This document shows, piece by piece, positions 59,196 through 64,000 of a stretch of 64,000 bases of DNA. Source of the stretch: Bacteroidetes bacterium ADurb.Bin145 (GTDB lineage Bacteria > Bacteroidota > Bacteroidia > Bacteroidales > VadinHA17). The DNA is taken from contig MWDJ01000002.1 of NCBI GenBank assembly GCA_002070505.1, positions 62,001-126,000 of the forward strand, written 5' to 3'. The translations under genes were made by a program, and so were the position numbers. Under the pieces are notes generated by a model. That model worked only from the letters and a program-made list of their open reading frames with translations, made no database searches and was not told the origin of the DNA. Every line of letters starts with the position of its first letter. Within the stretch, counting starts at the first letter, position 1.

Positions 59196-59441
59196 ATGGC
59201 AAAAACAATCACTTTTGATGAACTCCGGAAGATAAAAGATCAATTACCCTCCGGAAGTATGAGAAAAATAGCTGAAAAGCTTGATCTGAATGAAGAAACA
59301 GTCAGAAACTACTTCGGAGGGAGAAATTTTGAAAAGGGACAAAGCATGGGTGTTCATTTTGAACAGGGGCCGGGAGGCGGAATAGTCAGTATTGATGATA
59401 CGACTATTCTCGATATGGCCAGGGATATGATCAAGACCTGA
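59196..59441 (+). CDS. Small HTH-like DNA-binding protein
   Basis: 81 residues. Residues ~5-35 read as a helix-turn-helix (FDELRKIKDQLPSGSMRKIAEKL, then NEETVRNYFGGRN), similar to transposase/LacI-type HTH motifs. The C-terminal half (HFEQGPGGGIVSIDDTTILDMARDMIKT) is a glycine-rich turn and an amphipathic helix, possibly for dimerisation. I know no function for this family. It has its own promoter box and terminator, the layout of a highly expressed monocistronic gene, so a chromatin-like or regulatory role is possible. Confidence 0.75.
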   Translation: MAKTITFDELRKIKDQLPSGSMRKIAEKLDLNEETVRNYFGGRNFEKGQSMGVHFEQGPGGGIVSIDDTTILDMARDMIKT

Positions 59442-59463
59442 TGATTTATGTGGAAGCCTGTTC

Positions 59464-59494
59464 AAAAGCAAAAGGCATTGTCTTTTGCTTTTTT
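59464..59494 (+). terminator. Strong intrinsic terminator after the small HTH gene
   Basis: A perfect 11-bp stem, AAAAGCAAAAG (59464-59474) with CTTTTGCTTTT (59482-59492), 7-nt loop, then TTG and more T. It lies 22 bp after the stop codon. Confidence 0.85.
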
Positions 59495-59520
59495 GTTTAT
59501 CGTTGTTCAATAAAGCCGGA

Positions 59521-60192
59521 ATGATAATGAATTTGCCTGATATCATAAAAGCTGCAGAGGGCAGATACCTGGCTCTTCTGGAATCATTCTTCAATGCCAG
59601 ATGGAGAGATACCAGGCTGTGGTCTCACGATCTGTCTCACCACCGGCGGGTGTGGCAATATGCGAAGGAATTACTGAGTTTCACATATAATGCACAGGAA
59701 GAAGATTTCATTGATGAACTCCTTATTGCATGTTACCTCCATGACATAGGGATGGCAGAGGACAGAGGAGAGAAACATGGTATAAACAGCAGAAAGCTAT
59801 GTGAAAAATTTCTTGCTGGAATTAATAAACATCCAGATGATTTTGCAGATCTTTTAAATGTCATCGAATGCCATGATAATAAATCTTATTCAGGATCACC
59901 AGTACAAGGCAGGCTGTTTCTGCTCCTCTCTGCAGCCGATGACCTTGACGCTTTCGGTTATACAGGGATATACAGGTATCTCGAGATATATCTTGCACGG
60001 GGTATCGAACCTGGTAAAATAGCTTCCCTTATACTAAAAAATGCCACATCCAGATTTGAATATTTCGAACGGAATTTCGGTAATTATCCCGAACTGATCT
60101 CCAGCCACAGAAAGAGATATAATGTGCTCAGGGATTTCTTTCAAAACCTTGAATCCGAGTTTTCAACAAAATCAAAGGCGTTACGGCGATAA
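59521..60192 (+). CDS. HD-domain hydrolase
   Basis: 223 residues from ATG 59521 (a second ATG, two codons on, is possible); the earlier TTG reading lies inside the terminator and is rejected. HD motifs: H in WSHDLSHHRRVWQYA (~residue 36-40), the HD doublet in ACYLHDIGMAED (~residue 80), and later ECHDN and SAADDLDAFG. It is probably a phosphohydrolase; the substrate is unknown. It is not closely similar to the HD protein at 3604-4218. Its last residues (KALRR) and stop fall in a copy of the GCGTTACGGCG intergenic repeat. Confidence 0.83.
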   Translation: MIMNLPDIIKAAEGRYLALLESFFNARWRDTRLWSHDLSHHRRVWQYAKELLSFTYNAQEEDFIDELLIACYLHDIGMAEDRGEKHGINSRKLCEKFLAGINKHPDDFADLLNVIECHDNKSYSGSPVQGRLFLLLSAADDLDAFGYTGIYRYLEIYLARGIEPGKIASLILKNATSRFEYFERNFGNYPELISSHRKRYNVLRDFFQNLESEFSTKSKALRR

Positions 60193-60254
60193 GAACTTAC
60201 TAATTAGACGTCCTACAGCCCTAAAACCTTAATGCCCTAAAGCCCTAAAGCCTT
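60179..60254. repeat. Degenerate 8-bp repeats AAAGCCCT with a CGTTACGG unit
   Basis: CGTTACGG (60179-60186) matches the unit at 20881-20928 and overlaps the end of the HD gene. It is followed by about five degenerate units related to AAAGCCCT (60215-60254) up to the end of dinB, which runs on the opposite strand. Confidence 0.65.
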
Positions 60255-61322
60255 TTACCTAAACAGATCCAGTTGCTTCTCTCCTTCCTCTTCCTGATCC
60301 GGTTCCATGTTTGAAATGCTCACTCCGAGCAGTCTTATCCGGGTACCCGCCAGATCAAGTGATTTTCTTATTTCGGTTACACACCGGTGCAGAACATCGA
60401 AGTCGCGTATGAAATCAGGAAGCGTCCTGCTGCGTGTGATCTGCCTGAAATCGGAGAATTTAATCTTCAATGTGACCGTTTTACCCGTTGTTCCTGCAAT
60501 TTTCATTCTTTCCATCAATTCTTTTTCGATCTTATACAGTTCCGCTATGATCTCAAACCTGGTGGTAAGATCCTTTTCATAGGTAAGTTCTGTACCGAGT
60601 GATTTTCTTTCGGAAACAACTTCAACCGGACGCTCATCAATTCCTCTGCAGATATCGTAATAAAATTTACCTGTCTTCCCGAAATTTCTGACAAGATCGG
60701 GCAGTTCCCATTTTTTGAGATCCTTACCCTTGTGAATTCCCAGGTTGTGCATTTTTTCAGCTGTAACCTTTCCTATGCCAAAGAATTTTTCGACTGGCAA
60801 TTCCTCAATGAATTTTTCTGCATCTTCAGGAAGTATAACAAACAGGCCATCAGGCTTTTTTATATCTGATGCTATTTTGGCAAGGAATTTATTAAATGAA
60901 ATCCCGGCTGACGCGGTAAGTCCTGTCTTCTTCCGAATCTCCTTTTTTATTTCTTTAGCAATAAGTGTTGCGGATCCAATATTCTTTTTGTCGGTTGTTA
61001 CATCAAGGAATGCTTCATCAATTGATAGCGGTTCGACCAGATCGGAATAGTCACGTAATATCTGAAAGACTTCTTCCGAGATCTCTTCATACCTTTCAAA
61101 ATGATGTTTAACGAATATCAGATCAGGACATAGTCTTTTTGCTATCACTGATGGCATAGCGGATCTAACACCATATTTCCTGGCTTCATAACTTGCTGCT
61201 GCCACCACGTGTCTTTCTCCGCTGCCTCCCACTGCAACAGGTTTCCCTTTCAGATCAGGATTATCCAGCTGCTCAACAGAAGCAAAGAAGGCATCCATAT
61301 CTATGTGGATGATTTTTCGCAT
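60255..61322 (-). CDS. dinB: DNA polymerase IV (Y-family)
   Basis: 355 residues. The Y-family catalytic acids are D8 and D10 (HIDMDAFFASVEQ) and D102/E103 (PLSIDEAFLDVT). Next are the conserved ASAGISFNKFLAKIASDIKKPDGL segment and the helix-hairpin-helix region (FFGIGKVTAEKMHNLGIHKGKDL), then the little finger domain. The C-terminus QLDLF (351-355 in EKQLDLFR) is a sliding-clamp binding motif. It performs translesion synthesis. Tandem 9-bp repeats lie directly upstream of the ATG. Confidence 0.96.
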   Translation of the reverse strand: MRKIIHIDMDAFFASVEQLDNPDLKGKPVAVGGSGERHVVAAASYEARKYGVRSAMPSVIAKRLCPDLIFVKHHFERYEEISEEVFQILRDYSDLVEPLSIDEAFLDVTTDKKNIGSATLIAKEIKKEIRKKTGLTASAGISFNKFLAKIASDIKKPDGLFVILPEDAEKFIEELPVEKFFGIGKVTAEKMHNLGIHKGKDLKKWELPDLVRNFGKTGKFYYDICRGIDERPVEVVSERKSLGTELTYEKDLTTRFEIIAELYKIEKELMERMKIAGTTGKTVTLKIKFSDFRQITRSRTLPDFIRDFDVLHRCVTEIRKSLDLAGTRIRLLGVSISNMEPDQEEEGEKQLDLFR

Positions 61323-61327
61323 AAAGT

Positions 61328-61363
61328 AGTGCCTAGAGTGCCTAGAGTGCCTAAAGTACTTAA
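61328..61363. repeat. 9-bp tandem repeat, 4 units of AGTGCCTAR
   Basis: Units AGTGCCTAG, AGTGCCTAG, AGTGCCTAA and the decayed AGTACTTAA stand 5 bp upstream of the dinB start codon. The unit is the same as in the array at 31551-31595, about 30 kb away. Confidence 0.82.
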
Positions 61364-61379
61364 AGTTATATATTAAGTT

Positions 61380-61500
61380 GAATTTTTCTGCTTTTGTTTA
61401 AATTCATTGTTCATTATTCATTGCTCATCGGCTCATAACTCATCGCTCATCACTCATCACCCCCTCCTTCTTCCGGTTTCCGGACTCCGGTCTCCATTTT
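61380..61500. repeat. Degenerate CTCATCAC/ATTCATTG and CCGG-rich repeats
   Basis: Between dinB and the flavodoxin-like gene: ATTCATTGTTCATTATTCATTG-like sequence, then GCTCATCG and CTCATCAC units (to 61461), and a CTTCCGGTTTCCGGACTCCGG stretch (61470-61491). No ORF or terminator is apparent. Confidence 0.55.
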
Positions 61501-61535
61501 GTATCATTTTTACTATATTAGCAAAAACTCCGTAA

Positions 61536-62120
61536 ATGAAAGTACTTGGAATAAACTGCAGCCCCAGAAAGGGAGGCAATACTGAACTGCTGATAAAAGA
61601 GACCTTTAAAACACTTGAGGAAAATGGAATTGAAACAGAATTTTTTCAGCTTGGAGGAGAAAAGGTCAACGGATGCATAGCATGTCTCAAATGCAGGAAG
61701 GAAAAAGATGCTCAATGTCATCAGGATAATGAGGCTATTAACAGTTGTATTAAGAGGATGCTTGAAGCCGACGGGATAATAATCGGAGCTCCGGTATATT
61801 TTGCTGATCTTGCATCGGAGGCAAAGGCACTGATCGATGTAGCCGGGTATGCAATCCGTGGAGCAGGCAACGCATTAAAAAGAAAAGCAGGAGCGGCAGT
61901 AATAGCTGTAAGACGTGCAGGAGCGATACATGCCTTCGATAGTATCAATCACTTTTTCCTTATAAACGAAATGATAATCCCTGGTTCTTCATACTGGAAT
62001 ATCGGAATCGGGAGAGAAAAAGGTGAAGTTCTGAATGATGAAGAGGGGTTGAATACAATGAGAGTACTTGGAGAGAACATGGCGTTCCTGCTGAAAAGAC
62101 TAAATGAAAGGCAGTCTTAG
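61536..62120 (+). CDS. Flavodoxin-fold NAD(P)H-dependent FMN reductase (iron-sulfur flavoprotein-like)
   Basis: 194 residues: GINCSPRKGGNTELLIKE is the FMN phosphate loop, followed by NGCIACLKCRKEKDAQC, a compact Cys cluster as in multimeric flavodoxin/Isf proteins, then DGIIIGAPVYFADLASEAKALIDV (FMN isoalloxazine region). The cysteines may bind a [4Fe-4S] cluster, making this a cytosolic electron carrier or oxygen/quinone reductase in an anaerobe. No partner gene is adjacent. Confidence 0.85.
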   Translation: MKVLGINCSPRKGGNTELLIKETFKTLEENGIETEFFQLGGEKVNGCIACLKCRKEKDAQCHQDNEAINSCIKRMLEADGIIIGAPVYFADLASEAKALIDVAGYAIRGAGNALKRKAGAAVIAVRRAGAIHAFDSINHFFLINEMIIPGSSYWNIGIGREKGEVLNDEEGLNTMRVLGENMAFLLKRLNERQS

Positions 62121-62149
62121 AAGTTAACGATAACAGTGTTGGTATCCTG

Positions 62150-62611
62150 TCAGGTAGCTGCTGCTGCAGAAGAGTGTTGTCTGAAGAAGTTCCTCAGGAA
62201 GAACCCTGATAATATCAACACATCCTCTGAGGTATAAGAATCGATTGTACCTGTCAGCCATTTCGAATAATATTTCACCAGAGTACCATACTCGTAGCTT
62301 ATGCTCCATCTGGTACTCCAGAAATTATCAAACTGCCATGGGTATTCTTTGTCCCCTAACTTTATAACCGAGCTTCGTTTAAATGGGAAGATTGTAATAT
62401 TGCCGATAACTGAATCATTATTCAGATTGATGATCTCAGCTACAGGTTTGAATAGTTTCTTCATCTCAAATGAGTATCTCCTTCCGTTCATTTCTCCGAT
62501 GGATTTTCTCGAGAAAGCTATTTTTTGAAGCTCTCCGCATTTCATGTCATTCCTGAAGATCTCGAATTTCCTGCTGAAGAATTTTGTCTTCCAGGTATAA
62601 TGTGCTTCCAT
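62150..62611 (-). CDS. Conserved-looking protein of unknown function
   Basis: 153 residues, not recognised. It is beta-rich with regular aromatic residues (HYTWKTKFFSRKFEIF, GDKEYPWQFDNFWSTRWSISYEY), somewhat like tubby/LURP-type or DUF-type antiparallel sheets, and ends in a hydrophobic helix region (DVLILSGFFLRNFF) and a low-complexity SSAAAAT tail. No signal peptide. It is convergent with the flavodoxin-like gene. Confidence 0.55.
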   Translation of the reverse strand: MEAHYTWKTKFFSRKFEIFRNDMKCGELQKIAFSRKSIGEMNGRRYSFEMKKLFKPVAEIINLNNDSVIGNITIFPFKRSSVIKLGDKEYPWQFDNFWSTRWSISYEYGTLVKYYSKWLTGTIDSYTSEDVLILSGFFLRNFFRQHSSAAAAT

Positions 62612-62698
62612 GTACGAAAAAATTATTTATGCAATTTACGAAAAAAGCATATCAGAAGACAGTTCTACCCGAAAATCCCGGATGATTCCTGTTTAATC

Positions 62699-62730
62699 AA
62701 AAAGAGAGGGTGTCCTTATGAGACACCCTC
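62699..62730 (-). terminator. Intrinsic terminator of the hydrogenase gene
   Basis: A perfect 9-bp stem GAGGGTGTC (62706-62714) with GACACCCTC (62722-62730), 7-nt loop; on the minus strand it is followed by TCTTTTTG. It lies 8 bp after the hydrogenase stop. Confidence 0.85.
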
Positions 62731-62737
62731 CTGATAT

Positions 62738-64000
62738 TTAGTAGCTTTCCCTTTCGGTATAGTGTGTATGCAGCAACTCATGGGCTGCATGACTGTTCGG
62801 CTTGCCAAGGAATTCCTTGTATATTGCAATCACATCGGGATTCTCATGTGATTTGCGCAGCACCATATGCTCATCTTCTGAATAGATGGCTTTCATCCTG
62901 TTCTTTCTTATCTCCATGCTAGTCGGGATAGGCTGACCACCACCACCGATGCATCCTCCGGGACATGCCATTATTTCTATAAAGTGGTAAGGTGCCTTAC
63001 CTTTGCTTACCAGCCTCATGAGCTTATTGGCGTTTACAAGTCCATGAGCTATAGCGACCTTCAGTTCAGCCCCTTCAAGGAATTTCCAGTCGTCGACGCA
63101 GCCTTCTATCTTCAGAGATGCTTCCTTAACGCCTTCCATTCCCCTTACGGGAGTTATATTCAGATTTTTAAAAGGAATTTCCCTTCCGGTAACTATTTCG
63201 TAGGCAGTACGTAATGCAGCCTCCATAACACCGCCTGTAGCTCCGAAAATGACTGCCGCTCCGGTCGATTCGCCCATTATCGAATCATAGTGAGAAGGTT
63301 CAAGGTTTCTGAAATCGATACCTGCCTGTTTGATCATTACGGCCAGTTCGCGTGTTGTAAGAACATAATCTATATCCTTATAACCGCTTGACCTCATCTC
63401 TGGTCTGTCGGCTTCGTATTTCTTTGCAGTGCAAGGCATCACTGATACTGAAACAACTTTTGCCGGATCGATCTTTTTCTTAGATGCAAAGAATGTTTTA
63501 GCCAGTGCACCGAACATCTGCTGTGGTGATTTGCATGTAGAGAGATTCGGCAGCAATTCCGGGTACTTATGTTCAATGAATTTTATCCAGCCCGGTGAGC
63601 ATGATGTAAACATTGGTACCCTGGTTTTCTTATCACCATCGACAAGCACTTTTTTCAACCTTGTCAGAAGTTCAGTTCCTTCTTCCATGATCGTAAGGTC
63701 GGCACTGAAGTCTGTATCAAGAACGGAGTCAAAACCAAGCTGACGCAGGGCGGTTACCATTTTGCCGGTTACCCTCTCACCCGGATCATAACCGAGATCC
63801 TCACCAAGAGCAACACGTACAGCAGGGGCTGTCTGAACAACAACATGCTTATCCGGGTCATAGATTGCATCCCATACCTGATCAATATAGGTCTTTTCCA
63901 CAAGGGCTCCGGTGGGACAGCGGTTAACGCACTGCCCGCAGTTGGTACAGACCACGTGGCTCATAGGACGGTCGTGGAATGATGATATTTTCTGATGCAT
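62738..64000 (-). CDS. FeFe hydrogenase catalytic subunit (N-terminally cut by window edge)
   Basis: 420 residues visible; the frame runs off the right edge and the ATG exactly at 64000 is probably internal, since hydrogenase large chains carry more FeS domains before this point. Seen here: one 4Fe-4S ferredoxin motif (CTNCGQCVNRCPTGAL), the H-cluster motifs TSCSPGW, MPCTAKKYEADR and MACPGGCIGGGGQP, and the C-terminal small-subunit-like domain ending in HELLHTHYTERESY. This pattern is that of HydA/HndD-type, often NAD(P)-linked or electron-bifurcating hydrogenases. It would dispose of fermentation electrons as H2. A strong terminator follows. Confidence 0.93.
   Translation of the reverse strand: MHQKISSFHDRPMSHVVCTNCGQCVNRCPTGALVEKTYIDQVWDAIYDPDKHVVVQTAPAVRVALGEDLGYDPGERVTGKMVTALRQLGFDSVLDTDFSADLTIMEEGTELLTRLKKVLVDGDKKTRVPMFTSCSPGWIKFIEHKYPELLPNLSTCKSPQQMFGALAKTFFASKKKIDPAKVVSVSVMPCTAKKYEADRPEMRSSGYKDIDYVLTTRELAVMIKQAGIDFRNLEPSHYDSIMGESTGAAVIFGATGGVMEAALRTAYEIVTGREIPFKNLNITPVRGMEGVKEASLKIEGCVDDWKFLEGAELKVAIAHGLVNANKLMRLVSKGKAPYHFIEIMACPGGCIGGGGQPIPTSMEIRKNRMKAIYSEDEHMVLRKSHENPDVIAIYKEFLGKPNSHAAHELLHTHYTERESY

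Noticed and set aside
59485-59520. TTG-initiated extension of the second HD protein
   Set aside because: It falls inside the terminator hairpin of the preceding gene; ATG 59521 is better.

Overview
The window looks like a chromosomal segment of an anaerobic, polysaccharide- and protein-degrading member of the Bacteroidota (Bacteroidales/Marinilabiliales-like; this placement is an inference from gene content). The evidence is: a gingipain-type protease with a type IX secretion (T9SS) C-terminal sorting domain; several exact TAnnTTTG minus-7 promoter boxes; mostly weak Shine-Dalgarno sequences; Bacteroidota-type lipoproteins and small conserved proteins; and an anaerobic gene set (FeFe hydrogenase, indolepyruvate oxidoreductase, futalosine-pathway MqnA, AmmeMemoRadiSam radical SAM enzyme). 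I found no rRNA, tRNA, CRISPR array, insertion sequence or prophage. Almost all of the sequence is coding.

Layout. 0-4.2 kb: C25 protease (5' end outside the window) and an HD hydrolase. 4.2-6.5 kb: DUF1080 lipoprotein plus Tat-exported Gfo/Idh/MocA oxidoreductase, a likely 3-keto-glycoside pair. 6.7-15.4 kb: housekeeping genes, including radical SAM AmrS, a class IV aminotransferase, a DnaQ/GIY-YIG fusion nuclease, the PhoU-like/PiT phosphate transport pair, an AlkD-like protein and gamma-glutamyltransferase. 15.5-20.9 kb: GH109-like protein, glycosyltransferase, and a YadA-head/S74-chaperone surface protein bracketed by two short tandem-repeat arrays. 21-27.5 kb: murB and mltG (3' ends overlapping), a half-length TSUP permease, a porin-like protein, a TlpA-like lipoprotein, an M28 peptidase, a zinc-ribbon protein and a short SSB. 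27.7-40.6 kb: iorBA, TonB-like envelope proteins, tricorn-like protease, SRAP and beta-lactamase-fold proteins, an exported ankyrin protein and membrane proteins.

40.6-54.5 kb is the most interesting part: a hexuronate catabolic locus built around a 322-bp divergent promoter region. Leftward run an unclassified exported lyase-like protein, kduI and kduD. Rightward run uxaC, an SDR mannonate dehydrogenase, a LarA-family nickel-pincer epimerase homologue, 6-phosphogluconate dehydrogenase, an ExuT-like transporter, the tagaturonate epimerase uxaE, and a CYTH protein. A GH105 unsaturated glucuronyl/galacturonyl hydrolase lies convergently beyond. No mannonate dehydratase is present here. The LarA homologue between mannonate dehydrogenase and 6-phosphogluconate dehydrogenase suggests that mannonate is epimerised to gluconate and burned through the oxidative pentose phosphate branch. 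This is my main candidate for an undescribed pathway.

54.5-64 kb: MsbA-like ABC exporter, purB, mqnA, a GNAT protein, a small HTH protein, an HD hydrolase, dinB, a flavodoxin-like reductase, an orphan protein and the C-terminal part of an FeFe hydrogenase that runs off the right edge. Families of degenerate 8-9 bp tandem repeats recur between genes. All identifications come from reading sequence and motifs; no database search was run.
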